DNA from: Cyanobacteria bacterium SIG31
GTDB lineage: Bacteria; Cyanobacteriota; Vampirovibrionia; Gastranaerophilales; Gastranaerophilaceae
Assembly: GCA_015152465.1 (NCBI GenBank)
Contig: SUTX01000004.1
Coordinates: forward strand, 35,342-99,341
Direction of reading: 5' to 3'
DNA: 64,000 bases
In this document: positions 1 through 8,962 of the stretch, one piece after another
Position numbering within the stretch: the stretch's first letter is position 1
Layout: every line of letters starts with the position of its first letter
The notes under the pieces: generated by a model
The model's input: only the letters and a program-made list of their open reading frames with translations
Database searches by the model: none
What the model was told of the DNA's origin: nothing
Made by a program: the position numbers and the translations under genes

Positions 1-649
1 CTACATTGATTTCACGTTCATCAAACCCTGTCACAATACTAGCATAAGTCTTGATACCAGCTTGTTTGCATGATTTTAGAAAATCTTTGACAGCTTCATA
101 AGCATTTTCGATTTTTGGCTGACAGATTTCATTGTATTGTTCTGCGTTATCAGAGTTTAAACTAACTGAAGCTTCGTCTAAAAGCCCTTTGAATTCTTCT
201 GCAACATTGGTTTTATAAATGGCATTAGCGTGCCCGTTTGTATTCACTCTAATTTTTATCTCAGGATAATTTTCTCTTAAATATTGAGCAAACTTTTTCA
301 TCATATCTTTTTTCAAAAACGGCTCGCCATATCCACAGAACACCACATTTTTCACTATTTGGTCGGAACGCATATTTTTATCTGCAAGATTATTTTGTAC
401 TTCCAAGCGTTCCTCGAATTGTGACTTCAAGTTATTCGAACTTGGATTATGAAAATTTTCAAATTGTTCAATAATATCCTCTAGCGTATAATTATCATCG
501 TGCCACATTTCTGCACCGCAGACATCGTCTTTTTGTTCACGCAAACAAAATACACAAGAGTTTGTGCATGCGTTCGTAAGATTTACATAAACAGTACTCG
601 GATTTGGCTCGTTATTTATTGAATAAACTAGGGTATATTTTTTATTCAT
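1..649 (-). CDS. Radical SAM protein, TatD-associated type (3' part cut off by window edge)
   Basis: The first 216 residues are visible; the C-terminus lies outside the window. A CxxxCxxC cluster at Cys28, Cys32 and Cys35 would bind the [4Fe-4S] cluster that cleaves S-adenosylmethionine. It is followed by a GYGEP motif (the family's GGEP equivalent), an RVNTNGHAN stretch and an SLN motif, the pattern of radical SAM proteins encoded beside TatD nucleases. The substrate is unknown. The ATG at 647-649 lies just past the deoB stop codon, so the gene is probably translated from the deoB transcript; a GG-rich Shine-Dalgarno sequence overlaps the deoB end. Family call is firm, function is not. Confidence 0.85.
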   Translation of the reverse strand, partial: MNKKYTLVYSINNEPNPSTVYVNLTNACTNSCVFCLREQKDDVCGAEMWHDDNYTLEDIIEQFENFHNPSSNNLKSQFEERLEVQNNLADKNMRSDQIVKNVVFCGYGEPFLKKDMMKKFAQYLRENYPEIKIRVNTNGHANAIYKTNVAEEFKGLLDEASVSLNSDNAEQYNEICQPKIENAYEAVKDFLKSCKQAGIKTYASIVTGFDEREINV

Positions 650-651
650 TC

Positions 652-1845
652 CTATTTACCCCCTAGCCATTCTTCTACACGATGAGCAATTGAATCAAAA
701 CCTTCAATAAGTCCTAAATCTTTAGGCTCTATGTTTTTTGAATAGTATAGAACTGGCACATACTCTCTTGTATGATCAGTTCCATCTACTGTTGGATCGC
801 AACCGTGATCAGCTGTAATCACAAGTAAGTCTTCTTCATTAATTAATGGCAAAATTTCATCTAGATATGTATCAATTTCCTCAATTGCTTTTCCATAGCC
901 CTCAGCATCATTTCTATGTCCAAAAAGCATATCAGTATCAACTAAGTTTGTGAAAATTATTTCTCTATTTTCATCTGTTATACTTACCTCTGGATATTTC
1001 ATTTCAGCAAGAGGAAGTTCATTTTTCAAAGCTTTAATAGTTAATTCTAAACCCTCTTTATTGCTTCCTGTATGAATTGCATGAGTAATTCCAGCTTTAG
1101 AGAAAATATCTTCGATTTTTCCGATACCAATAACTTTTGCACCAGAATCTTTGATTTTGTCTAGAACAGTTTTCTTAGGAGGCGCCATTGAATAGTCACG
1201 TCTGTCTTTAGAAATTCTTGTAGGTTTGCCCTCAATGATTTTATAAGGTCGAGCAATCACTCTAGCTACGTTATAATTACCCTCGTCAAGAAGTCTACGA
1301 GCGATTTCACACCACTTATAAAGTGTTTCTAAAGGAATCATATCAGTATCAAGTGCGATTTGGAAAACGCTATCAGCTGACGTGTATACGATTGGAAATT
1401 TTGTCTCGTGATGTTCGTCATTTAGTTTTTCAATAATTGCAGTACCACTAGCTGGACAATTTGCAAGAATTCCACCACATTTAGTCTCAGCAATAAATTT
1501 ATCTAACAATTCTTGAGGAAAGCCATTTGGGAATGTCGCAAAAGCTTTTTCAGATACCAAACCTGCGATTTCCCAATGACCAGTAGTTGTATCTTTCCCT
1601 TTTGATTTTTCTTTTAATGTTCCGTATTGTCCAAGAGGTGTTGAAGTTTTTTCAATCCCCTCAAATTCTTGGATATTTCCTAAGCCAAGAGCTTCAAGCA
1701 CAGGAACATCAAGACCTTTATTAAACGCACAAACATTTTTTAAAGTATTACATTCAGCCACATCACCAAACTCAGCATGATCTGGTAATGCTCCAATACC
1801 CATAGAATCAATCACGATAATTATTGCACGTTTTTTGTTTCCCAT
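652..1845 (-). CDS. deoB: Phosphopentomutase
   Basis: It interconverts ribose-1-phosphate and ribose-5-phosphate (and the deoxy forms) in nucleoside salvage, in the cytoplasm. The 397-residue length is normal for bacterial DeoB. Alkaline-phosphatase-fold metal sites are visible: Asp13 in IDSMGIG near the N-terminus and the TADHGCDPT and DHTREYVP motifs near the C-terminus. The central DTTTGHWE motif carries the threonine that is phosphorylated in characterised homologues. A good Shine-Dalgarno sequence (AAGGAG) precedes the ATG. The partial radical SAM gene follows two bases after its stop, suggesting a two-gene transcript divergent from nusB. Confidence 0.96.
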   Translation of the reverse strand: MGNKKRAIIIVIDSMGIGALPDHAEFGDVAECNTLKNVCAFNKGLDVPVLEALGLGNIQEFEGIEKTSTPLGQYGTLKEKSKGKDTTTGHWEIAGLVSEKAFATFPNGFPQELLDKFIAETKCGGILANCPASGTAIIEKLNDEHHETKFPIVYTSADSVFQIALDTDMIPLETLYKWCEIARRLLDEGNYNVARVIARPYKIIEGKPTRISKDRRDYSMAPPKKTVLDKIKDSGAKVIGIGKIEDIFSKAGITHAIHTGSNKEGLELTIKALKNELPLAEMKYPEVSITDENREIIFTNLVDTDMLFGHRNDAEGYGKAIEEIDTYLDEILPLINEEDLLVITADHGCDPTVDGTDHTREYVPVLYYSKNIEPKDLGLIEGFDSIAHRVEEWLGGK

Positions 1846-1887
1846 AAAAATTCTCCTTAATAAATATTTGTAATTATTATATCACAT

Positions 1888-1916
1888 TTGTGGTATTATT
1901 ATGAAAAAGATAAAAT
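1888..1916 (+). promoter_or_regulatory. sigma70-type promoter of nusB
   Basis: TTGTGG, a 17-base spacer and TAAAAT lie upstream of nusB. Transcription would start near 1923, leaving a leader of about 13 bases that just contains the AGGAG ribosome-binding site. Confidence 0.55.
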
Positions 1917-1935
1917 TTAATTAGGAGAATAAATT

Positions 1936-2598
1936 ATGCAAGCACGTCGCGCATCAAGAGAATTAGCACTTATCCTTTTCTCACAATTTGAAAAAGAAAT
2001 TACTCATTATTCAAAAGATGATTTTAAAAATATTATGCTAAAATCTGTTAGAATTCTTTCTAACTCAGCATCAGAAGAACTAAAACTAACAGTCGGTTCT
2101 TTGATTGATATTAAAAGCTACTTAGATGATTATGAAGCTGATCATGAATCAAACCTTTCACGTCCTTTAGGAGCTAAGAACAAGCCTGTTCAAATCCCTA
2201 TGACAGATGAAATGATTGCAAAAGTTGATTCAATGCTCGATGTAGCAGAAAAAGCAATTTTAGCTCTTGAAATTGCTGAATTTACAACTTTAGAAAACCA
2301 ATCAGAAGTTCAAAATTATGCAATAGAGATTGCTGAAAGCTTCAAACAACATGCAAAAGAAGTTGATGGCGAAATCCAAAAATATTCTAATGGTTGGGAT
2401 ATTTCAAGATTAGTTAAAATTGACAAAGATATTCTTAGAATTGCAATCACAGAACTTCTTTATGTTAAAGGCGCTCCTTTAAAAGTTGTTTGTGACGAAG
2501 CTGTTGAGCTAGCTAAAAAATATTCAACTGAAGATTCTTCATCTTTTGTGAACGGTATTTTAGCAAAAGTAATAGTCGAAAACGGCCTGAAAGGCTAA
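1936..2598 (+). CDS. nusB: Transcription antitermination factor NusB
   Basis: NusB binds boxA RNA with NusE (S10) during antitermination of rRNA operons. The C-terminal third has the family signature: an R-L-V-K-I-D-K-D-I-L-R run, then ELLY, a PLKVVCDEAVELAKKY helix and SSSFVNGILAK. At 220 residues it is longer than the usual 130-160 because of an N-terminal or central helical extension, as in cyanobacterial NusB. The Shine-Dalgarno AGGAG sits eight bases before the ATG. ftsY follows after a repeat-like palindrome. Confidence 0.93.
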   Translation: MQARRASRELALILFSQFEKEITHYSKDDFKNIMLKSVRILSNSASEELKLTVGSLIDIKSYLDDYEADHESNLSRPLGAKNKPVQIPMTDEMIAKVDSMLDVAEKAILALEIAEFTTLENQSEVQNYAIEIAESFKQHAKEVDGEIQKYSNGWDISRLVKIDKDILRIAITELLYVKGAPLKVVCDEAVELAKKYSTEDSSSFVNGILAKVIVENGLKG

Positions 2599-2618
2599 AG
2601 AGGTAAATATATAACTTA

Positions 2619-2667
2619 ACCCTCGCCCTTTGAGGGAGAGGGTGTCACATAGTGACGGGTGAGGGGT
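2619..2667 (+). repeat. REP-like palindromic element between nusB and ftsY
   Basis: The segment is GC-rich in an AT-rich setting. It can form CCCTCgCCCT/AGGGaGAGGG (2620-2642) with a three-base loop, then a perfect GTCAC-ATA-GTGAC hairpin (2644-2656), then GGGTGAGGGG, which competes for pairing with the first arm. This layout resembles widespread dispersed extragenic palindromes. Its last bases, GAGGGG, serve as the Shine-Dalgarno sequence of ftsY. I saw no second full copy in the window. Confidence 0.6.
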
Positions 2668-2670
2668 ATT

Positions 2671-3573
2671 ATGTTCAAAATTTTTGACAAACTAAAATCA
2701 ACTGTAACAAAAACTGCTCAATCTTTAGTTGGCAACATTGTTGATACTATTTCAGAAGAAACAGAATTTTCAGAATTTGTCCTTGATGATATGGAAGATT
2801 TGCTCATAAGTGCTGATTTAGGTGTTAATTATGCTGCAGAATTAACAGACAAACTTCGTGGACAAGATAAAATCAAGCCGTCACAAGTAAAAGAATTTTT
2901 AGAAAAAGAGTTTTTAGAAACTCTTGATAAAGCTGGTTCTTGTGAACTATCTTACAAAGATAACGAATTAAACATATATTTTATTGCAGGTGTAAATGGA
3001 GTTGGTAAAACTACATTAATTGGCAAAATGGCTTATATGTTCAAACAACAAGGCAAAAAAGTTCTTATTGCAGCTGGTGATACATTCCGTGCTGCAGCGG
3101 AAGAGCAAGCAGACATCTGGTCAAAGCGTTCTGGTGCAGATATTGTAAGACGAGACAAAGCTGACCCTGCATCTGTTGTTTATGAAGCGATACAAAAAGC
3201 TCGCAACGAAAACTATGATATTATTTTAGTTGATACAGCTGGAAGATTACAAAATAAATTTAACTTAATGGAAGAACTGTCAAAGATTAAGACTGTTATT
3301 GATAAAAATGCTCCAGAATCATTAAGAGAAAGTTTTCTTGTAATAGATGCCAATACTGGTCAGAATGGATTACAACAAGCTAAAGTATTTAAAGACTGTG
3401 TAAATCTTACAGCTGTCGCCCTTACAAAATTAGACGGCTCAGCAAAGGGTGCAATTGTTCTTGCTATTGCAAAAGACTTAAATCTCCCAGTTAAACTTGT
3501 CGGTGTTGGTGAAAAAATGGAAGATCTAAAACCTTTTGAATCAAAAGATTTTATTCAAGCTTTGTTTAATTAG
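2671..3573 (+). CDS. ftsY: Signal recognition particle receptor FtsY
   Basis: FtsY is the membrane-associated GTPase that docks SRP-ribosome complexes for co-translational insertion. An N domain (about residues 1-90) is followed by the G domain with GVNGVGKTT (P-loop), DTFRAAAEEQ, DTAGR, TKLDG and the GVGEKMEDLKPF closing motif. At 300 residues it is a short form lacking the long acidic A domain of E. coli. I chose ATG 2671, preceded by GAGGGG with a four-base gap; an in-frame GTG at 2659 is less likely because it lies inside the palindrome. Probably co-transcribed with nusB. Confidence 0.94.
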   Translation: MFKIFDKLKSTVTKTAQSLVGNIVDTISEETEFSEFVLDDMEDLLISADLGVNYAAELTDKLRGQDKIKPSQVKEFLEKEFLETLDKAGSCELSYKDNELNIYFIAGVNGVGKTTLIGKMAYMFKQQGKKVLIAAGDTFRAAAEEQADIWSKRSGADIVRRDKADPASVVYEAIQKARNENYDIILVDTAGRLQNKFNLMEELSKIKTVIDKNAPESLRESFLVIDANTGQNGLQQAKVFKDCVNLTAVALTKLDGSAKGAIVLAIAKDLNLPVKLVGVGEKMEDLKPFESKDFIQALFN

Positions 3574-3663
3574 AAAAGTTAAATAAAAATATTTCAATAT
3601 TCCCCCCTCTATATGTAGTATTTTTTCTAAAAATTATTAAAGAAAACATAATTTTTAACGTCA

Positions 3664-3681
3664 TCCTTAATGCAATAAGGA
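3664..3681 (+). promoter_or_regulatory. Small hairpin covering the Shine-Dalgarno of the next gene
   Basis: TCCTTA (3664-3669) pairs with TAAGGA (3676-3681) across a six-base loop. The 3' arm contains the AAGGA ribosome-binding site for the ATG at 3688, so folding would hide it. A translation-control role is inference. Confidence 0.4.
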
Positions 3682-3687
3682 ATATAC

Positions 3688-3975
3688 ATGTTACTAAAAT
3701 CCCCCCAACTAGATAGTATATTAACACCTAAAAGTGTTAACCCAACGGATGTCGTTAACGACATAAACTCGCATATAGATAAGAACTCCTGCGAGTATCT
3801 TTCAGTTGATATTTCTTTTATGAACGTAATAGACGCTTGTTATGTAACAACTTTATGCGCAACAAAACACTTTACTAAATACCCAAACGGTAAAATAAAT
3901 TGGAAAGTATCGTCCAAAAGCGTTAAAGAGTTTAACAAAGATTTAGATTTAGGGAATAATTGTTACATTTTGTAA
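3688..3975 (+). CDS. Small protein of unknown function, faintly STAS-like
   Basis: The 95-residue product has no signal peptide or membrane segment. The order (a short polar N-terminus, an LSVDISFMNVIDACYVTTL strand-helix, then a GKINWKV strand and a short helix) recalls STAS or small anti-anti-sigma folds, but no diagnostic phosphoserine motif is visible. The Shine-Dalgarno AAGGA lies in a small hairpin. It stands alone between ftsY and another lineage-specific gene. I do not recognise the family; the STAS idea is weak. Confidence 0.6.
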   Translation: MLLKSPQLDSILTPKSVNPTDVVNDINSHIDKNSCEYLSVDISFMNVIDACYVTTLCATKHFTKYPNGKINWKVSSKSVKEFNKDLDLGNNCYIL

Positions 3976-3994
3976 ATTAAATAATAAAAAACAA

Positions 3995-4027
3995 GCAATT
4001 TTAACCTTGAGGTAACTTTACTCATAT
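3995..4027 (+). promoter_or_regulatory. Bipartite GCAATT-N13-AACTTT element (copy 1)
   Basis: GCAATT at 3995-4000 and AACTTTA at 4014-4020 lie 46 bases (second box to ATG) upstream of the gene at 4060. The same arrangement occurs before five other genes in this window; see findings. A promoter or operator role is inferred from position. Confidence 0.5.
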
Positions 4028-4059
4028 ACCCCAATGTATAATGAAAGGAAGTTATTTTT

Positions 4060-4581
4060 ATGATGTTACATGCTACTAATAATTCGCATCCGTCTTTTGG
4101 TATGGCCCTTAGAGCACCAAAAACAACTACAGGGCAACAAAGATTAGCACAATATATTGGAATTGGTGAAAGGCCTTTTGTTAAAAGAGGTTTAGAAAAA
4201 TTTGCAAAATCTCACGCTAAAAACCCTTATGATATCGTATACAACGAAACTTTTCACAGGTTTGATGTTTATAACGGAAAATCAATTTTAAAAAGTTTTA
4301 ATATCGATACATCAGCTAAAAAACCTGCTCCCCCAAAAAGTCTAGGACAAAGTTTAAAGACTTTGTTTAAAGGATTATACAAAGCAGCCGTCGAGCCGGA
4401 GGCTTTTCTCCCTAAAGAGCTAAAACAGGCCGGAAAATTTTCTAATGAGCATTTACAATCTATTCATGCCGCAAGCGATAAGTTTGAAGCAGAAATAGCT
4501 AAAGAGACAGCTGCTAGATTAAAAAAAGAAAAGGCTGGACAAACTTTAACTAACATACTCAATAAATTTTGCAAAGAATAA
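4060..4581 (+). CDS. Unknown 173-residue protein with N-terminal PSFGM motif
   Basis: The product starts with two methionines and carries a PSFGMALR stretch by residue 20. That style of short N-terminal FG motif recurs in other unknown proteins here. The rest is basic and helix-forming: lysine-rich segments around residues 85-110 (APPKSLGQSLKTLF) and a C-terminal predicted coiled coil. There is no signal peptide, membrane helix or recognisable domain. The Shine-Dalgarno AAGGAAG precedes the first ATG, and a strong terminator follows the stop directly. Expression may depend on the bipartite element at 3995-4027. Confidence 0.7.
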   Translation: MMLHATNNSHPSFGMALRAPKTTTGQQRLAQYIGIGERPFVKRGLEKFAKSHAKNPYDIVYNETFHRFDVYNGKSILKSFNIDTSAKKPAPPKSLGQSLKTLFKGLYKAAVEPEAFLPKELKQAGKFSNEHLQSIHAASDKFEAEIAKETAARLKKEKAGQTLTNILNKFCKE

Positions 4582-4615
4582 AAAGAACCCCTCTCTGCAG
4601 AGAGGGGTTCTTTTT
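4582..4615. terminator. Bidirectional intrinsic terminator
   Basis: A perfect inverted repeat AAAGAACCCCTCTC/GAGAGGGGTTCTTT with a T tract on both strands separates the convergent genes ending at 4581 and 4614. Confidence 0.92.
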
Positions 4616-5789
4616 ATAAAACTTCTACTACACTTCTAATATTAGGACTAAAAACCTTTTGTAATGCTAAATTTTTATGTTCACTAGTCATAGAAGATTT
4701 TTCTTTTAATAATGTTAAAACCTTAAGTATGAGGGTTTCATTATTACTATCTAAAAGAGTTTCAAGTTCTTCGATTTCACTAACAAAATCTAAAGCAAAG
4801 AACACAAAATCACTTTCATCATAAAGCTCATCATAGAAAAAACTTTCTAGTTTTTTTGTGTTGACTTTTTTTAATAATTCATTAATTTCCTGAACTTCAT
4901 CTTTAGTATTTTTATCTGCATCAAAAAGATATTCATCATTACTACAAAGCTCTTCAAATTTATCTTTAGCTAACCTTAAAGCAACCGCAACAGTGCTTGT
5001 TAATTGTTCGTTAATCAATTTATTGAAAACTTCATACAGACAAAAATCACAAACTGATGAAATTGGTATTATTTCTGGAATCGCATTGATTATATTACAA
5101 AGAACTAAAAGAGCTGAGTCTGAATCTTGCTGAAACATATCTTCAAATGATAACAGATAAGGTATTTCTGCTGCTATATTTTCCGCAAATGTTGAGTATT
5201 TCATTGTCTCTACAATTTTATCAAGACAATCTTTAGCTTGATAAGTTACTAAAAATTTAACAGCATCAAATTTTACAAATTCATCGAGTGATTCCAAATT
5301 ACTTAAAGCTTCTGCTTTAGAAACTTCATCTTTTAATAGTGATAATACCTCTATAGAATTCATTGCCAATGGTTCAAAATCTGACTTAGAGGTTTTTCTC
5401 AAAAGAGGTAACATATCAGACAAAAACTCCTGTTGCACAAAAGAAAAATATTTTACAGCATAAGCTTTTTCAGCCTCAGTACCATTTAAAAACAGCTCTT
5501 TCATTTCAGGCAAAAGCTCATCACCACTAAATGAATATAACACTCGTGCAATCATAGTGTCATATGATGGTGAATAATATTTTAAAAAAGCTAGCAAATT
5601 GAGATAATTGTCTTTATTACAAGCACTTTGTATTCTTTTTGCAACATTATCTTTTATAAAATCAAATAAAAAATCATCCTGTTTAACAAGCTTAGCAAAT
5701 AATTCAACATCAGAATTATCAACTAGAGATTTTGCAACCACTTCATACTCAGTAGGGTTTTTCCCCGTGAGTTTTTTTATTATATCCAT
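4614..5789 (-). CDS. Alpha-solenoid (HEAT-like) protein of unknown function
   Basis: The 391 residues are almost entirely paired amphipathic helices with repeated leucine/phenylalanine spacing, strongly acidic, without signal peptide or membrane segment. Segments such as the stretch around residues 105-200 look like degenerate HEAT repeats, so the protein is probably a cytoplasmic helical scaffold. It lies eight bases downstream of the DprA-like gene and probably shares its transcript. I cannot name a family; the fold call rests only on helix pattern. Confidence 0.7.
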   Translation of the reverse strand: MDIIKKLTGKNPTEYEVVAKSLVDNSDVELFAKLVKQDDFLFDFIKDNVAKRIQSACNKDNYLNLLAFLKYYSPSYDTMIARVLYSFSGDELLPEMKELFLNGTEAEKAYAVKYFSFVQQEFLSDMLPLLRKTSKSDFEPLAMNSIEVLSLLKDEVSKAEALSNLESLDEFVKFDAVKFLVTYQAKDCLDKIVETMKYSTFAENIAAEIPYLLSFEDMFQQDSDSALLVLCNIINAIPEIIPISSVCDFCLYEVFNKLINEQLTSTVAVALRLAKDKFEELCSNDEYLFDADKNTKDEVQEINELLKKVNTKKLESFFYDELYDESDFVFFALDFVSEIEELETLLDSNNETLILKVLTLLKEKSSMTSEHKNLALQKVFSPNIRSVVEVL

Positions 5790-5797
5790 TTTAACCT

Positions 5798-6373
5798 CTA
5801 ATCTAGATAGAATACTGTAACAACTTTATGGTTTTCTTCAGCATAATCAACAGCTTTATGAAGCGTATTACTTGAGTGTGAAAGAAAACATATTAGCTGA
5901 TTACAGTCATCAATAATTTCTCTATTACAAACTCTAGATGCATCAGCAAGTGTCATCATTGCTCTATCTGAATGCTCAACAATGTTAGGAACACCAATTA
6001 ACTGATCTTGAACATCAGAAGGTTGTTGTCCTATAGTTTGAGGTAATATAACTTTTAATTTATCAGGATTAGATTTCATTGCCCCACGGATAGCAGCAGC
6101 GTTTGTACCACAAGAACCACCAGAAGTAATAATAGTGTTACCTTGCATTACAAGCGCAGTAGTAAGCATTTCAATCATTTGTTGGTGTGTTATAGCTAAA
6201 TTTCTCGAGCCTATTATTGCAATTCTTTTGGCGGGTTGTTTAATAGTAGCTAATTCTAACGCTAATTCATCTACGACATCAGGATTTTGTTCAGCAACAT
6301 CTAAATCACCCATTGGAACCATAATTGAGGGTTGTTTGTTGTCATCATCCAAAGAATTCATAATTTCAATCAT
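5798..6373 (-). CDS. DprA/LOG-like Rossmann-fold protein
   Basis: Residues about 45-110 match the start of the DprA (Smf) Rossmann domain: RIAIIGSRN, a long helix, then TSGGSCGTNAAAIRGA, equivalent to DprA's SGGAxGID-type loop. The usual SAM-like and winged-helix domains are missing; the product is only 191 residues and ends just after the Rossmann strands. It could be a single-domain DprA relative binding ssDNA or a nucleotide-binding LOG-family protein. I placed the start at ATG 6371-6373, which has AAGGTGG upstream; a longer in-frame start at 6436 lacks one. Confidence 0.72.
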   Translation of the reverse strand: MIEIMNSLDDDNKQPSIMVPMGDLDVAEQNPDVVDELALELATIKQPAKRIAIIGSRNLAITHQQMIEMLTTALVMQGNTIITSGGSCGTNAAAIRGAMKSNPDKLKVILPQTIGQQPSDVQDQLIGVPNIVEHSDRAMMTLADASRVCNREIIDDCNQLICFLSHSSNTLHKAVDYAEENHKVVTVFYLD

Positions 6374-6460
6374 TGTACCACCTTCGTTAATTGCAAATAA
6401 TAAATATTTTGTGTATGCTGGTATATAATACCACATAATCGCAGATTTGGGAATAGGGGA

Positions 6461-8962
6461 ATGGAAAATATCTTAGAATCACTTAACGCCGAACAACAAG
6501 ATGCTGCTAAGACTACAGAGGGTGCTTTATTAATTCTTGCAGGTGCCGGAAGTGGAAAAACTCGTGTTTTAACAAGTCGTATTGCATATATGATTCAACA
6601 AGGTGAAATTGCAGGAAAAATTCTTGCTGTTACATTTACTAACAAAGCTGCTCGTGAAATGAAAGAAAGGCTATCCTCTATTCTTGGCGAGAAATTAGTT
6701 AAATACATGTGGGTTGGAACTTTTCACAGTATTTGTGGCAGAATTCTAAGACAAGATATTGAAAACTTCACATTCCCATCAGGTAAAAAGTTAGATAAAA
6801 ATTTTACAATTTACGACGAAACAGATTCTTTAGCTGTTATAAAACAAGCAGTAAAGAAACTTAATCTTGATGACAAAATTTACGCTCCAAAATTGATTAA
6901 AACAGTCATTTCTAACGCTAAAAACAAGATGCAAGATGCCTATACTTTTGCAACGTTTGCAAAAGACTTCAAATCACAAAAAATAGCATCTGTATTTGAA
7001 CTGTATGAAAACTATTTAAACAATAACAATGCAATAGATTTTGACGATATGCTTTTGTTAACTGTAAAGCTTTTAGAACAAAATCCTGCGGTGAGAAAAA
7101 AATATTATGATAAATTTAAGCATATACTTGTTGACGAATACCAAGATACAAACCAAGCTCAATATCAGCTTGTAAATGCTTTATATACAAATCACGATTC
7201 ATTTATACCACCAGAGCGTTCTCTTTGCGTTGTAGGAGATGTCGACCAATCTATCTACAGCTGGCGGGGTGCTGACTTTAGAATCATTATGAATTTCCAA
7301 AAAGACTTTCCTAATGCAAAGATCGTTAAATTAGAACAAAACTACCGTTCAACAGCTAATATTCTTAACGCGGCAAATGCTGTTATTGAGAACAATGAAG
7401 AACGTGTTGATAAAGTTCTTTATTCACAAAAAGGTGATGGTGAAAAAATAACCTATTATGAAGCCCAAGATGAAGCTGATGAAGCTACTTATATCGTTAA
7501 ATCCATAACTTCAACTTCAGATAATTATAACCAATTTTCGATTTTATACAGAACAAATGCGCAGTCTCGTGCTTTAGAAGAAGCTTTGATTGCAGCAGGT
7601 GTACCATACCGAATATACGGAGGTCTAAAATTCTATGACCGTAAAGAAATCAAAGACGCAATAGCTTATTTAAAATTAATTTATAACGTAGACGATTCAC
7701 AATCTTTGCGTAGAATAATTAATGTACCTAAACGTGCTATCGGCGAAACAACTCTAAAACATTTACAAGAATATGCTGATAGCAATGATATGAGCTTATT
7801 TCAAGCTATTTTAAATGTTGATAATATTTCTACTATAAAATCTGGAACTTCAACAAAACTAAAAGATTTTGCAACACTTATAATGAAGCTTCAAGAAGCT
7901 CAACCTAAATATCAGTTACCAGAATTTTTAAGCTTAGTTTTAGAAAGAACTGGATACTTAAGAGAGCTACAAGCAACAGGTTCAGATGAAGACTTAACTA
8001 GAATTGAAAACTTGCAAGAGCTTGTAAACGTAGCTAATGAGTTTGAGCCTGAAGAGTTAGATAATGTACTTGGTGAATTCTTAGTCCAAGTGTCTTTAGT
8101 TTCAGATATTGACGGAATGGACGAGATTGCTAACAATGTTACATTGATGACACTACACGCTTCTAAAGGCTTAGAATTCCCTATCGTATACCTTGCAGGC
8201 TGTGATGAAGGAATCTTCCCATCTGCTCGCACCATGATGATTAAGTCAGAGCTGGAAGAAGAACGGCGTCTTATGTATGTTGGTATAACAAGAGCCGAAC
8301 AAAAGCTTTTCTTAACTACAGCTAAACGTCGTCAGATGTGGGGAGAATATAAATATTACACACCAAGCAGATTTATTGAAGAAATTCCTTGTAATTTACT
8401 AGAAACTGAGCAATCATATGCAAGTGAGTACTCTCCACGAGGAACTTTTACAAATGCGGTAAAAACAGCTAAAAATTACAATTACGAAAAAACAACAAGT
8501 TCTTATTCAGATAGCCAACTCTCCAGCGGAACAGGCTTTGGTAAAAACTTTGTAGCTCCGGGCAGAGAAAAATACAATACACCAGATGAGCCGAAAAAAA
8601 TTACAAATGTTGTTAAACACGGCCCTAAACGTGCTTTTATTAGTAAAAATCCTATAAACAAGCAAAAAGAAGACGAAAAAATTAAAGCTTTCTTTGAAGA
8701 CAACGTAATGAAACGTCGTTTGGAAGAACACAAAAAAGAGCAAGCTCGTATAGCAGAAGAAAAAGCCATCGCCGAAGAAGTAAAAAACTCTGCTACACAA
8801 TATTACTTCAACATTGGCGAACGAGTTTTTCATGATAAATTAGGTGTTGGTCACATAACCGACGTTATACAAATTGGCGAAAGTACAATGTACACAATTG
8901 ATTTTGGTAAAATGGGCAAAAAAGCAATGGACGCAACATACGCTCATCTTAAAAAATTCTAA
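6461..8962 (+). CDS. pcrA: ATP-dependent DNA helicase PcrA/UvrD (superfamily 1)
   Basis: This 3'-5' helicase acts in nucleotide excision repair, replication restart and conflict resolution. All SF1A motifs are visible in order: Q motif LNAEQ, Walker A AGAGSGKT, TFTNKAAREM, DEYQDTN (II), GDVDQSIYSWRGAD (III), LEQNYRST (IV), MTLHASKGLEF (V) and RRLMYVGITRA (VI). A charged linker (about 690-775) leads to a C-terminal Tudor-like segment (GERVFHDKLGVGHI) typical of PcrA, which contacts RNA polymerase. At 833 residues it is slightly longer than usual. GGGGA before the ATG serves as ribosome-binding site. Confidence 0.95.
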   Translation: MENILESLNAEQQDAAKTTEGALLILAGAGSGKTRVLTSRIAYMIQQGEIAGKILAVTFTNKAAREMKERLSSILGEKLVKYMWVGTFHSICGRILRQDIENFTFPSGKKLDKNFTIYDETDSLAVIKQAVKKLNLDDKIYAPKLIKTVISNAKNKMQDAYTFATFAKDFKSQKIASVFELYENYLNNNNAIDFDDMLLLTVKLLEQNPAVRKKYYDKFKHILVDEYQDTNQAQYQLVNALYTNHDSFIPPERSLCVVGDVDQSIYSWRGADFRIIMNFQKDFPNAKIVKLEQNYRSTANILNAANAVIENNEERVDKVLYSQKGDGEKITYYEAQDEADEATYIVKSITSTSDNYNQFSILYRTNAQSRALEEALIAAGVPYRIYGGLKFYDRKEIKDAIAYLKLIYNVDDSQSLRRIINVPKRAIGETTLKHLQEYADSNDMSLFQAILNVDNISTIKSGTSTKLKDFATLIMKLQEAQPKYQLPEFLSLVLERTGYLRELQATGSDEDLTRIENLQELVNVANEFEPEELDNVLGEFLVQVSLVSDIDGMDEIANNVTLMTLHASKGLEFPIVYLAGCDEGIFPSARTMMIKSELEEERRLMYVGITRAEQKLFLTTAKRRQMWGEYKYYTPSRFIEEIPCNLLETEQSYASEYSPRGTFTNAVKTAKNYNYEKTTSSYSDSQLSSGTGFGKNFVAPGREKYNTPDEPKKITNVVKHGPKRAFISKNPINKQKEDEKIKAFFEDNVMKRRLEEHKKEQARIAEEKAIAEEVKNSATQYYFNIGERVFHDKLGVGHITDVIQIGESTMYTIDFGKMGKKAMDATYAHLKKF

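Noticed and set aside
4037..4042. TATAAT as -10 box of the gene at 4060
   Set aside because: Its start site would fall inside the Shine-Dalgarno sequence and no -35 fits, so the bipartite element is a better candidate.
8503..8833. Two antisense frames inside pcrA
   Set aside because: They are shadows of the real pcrA frame, which has all helicase motifs.
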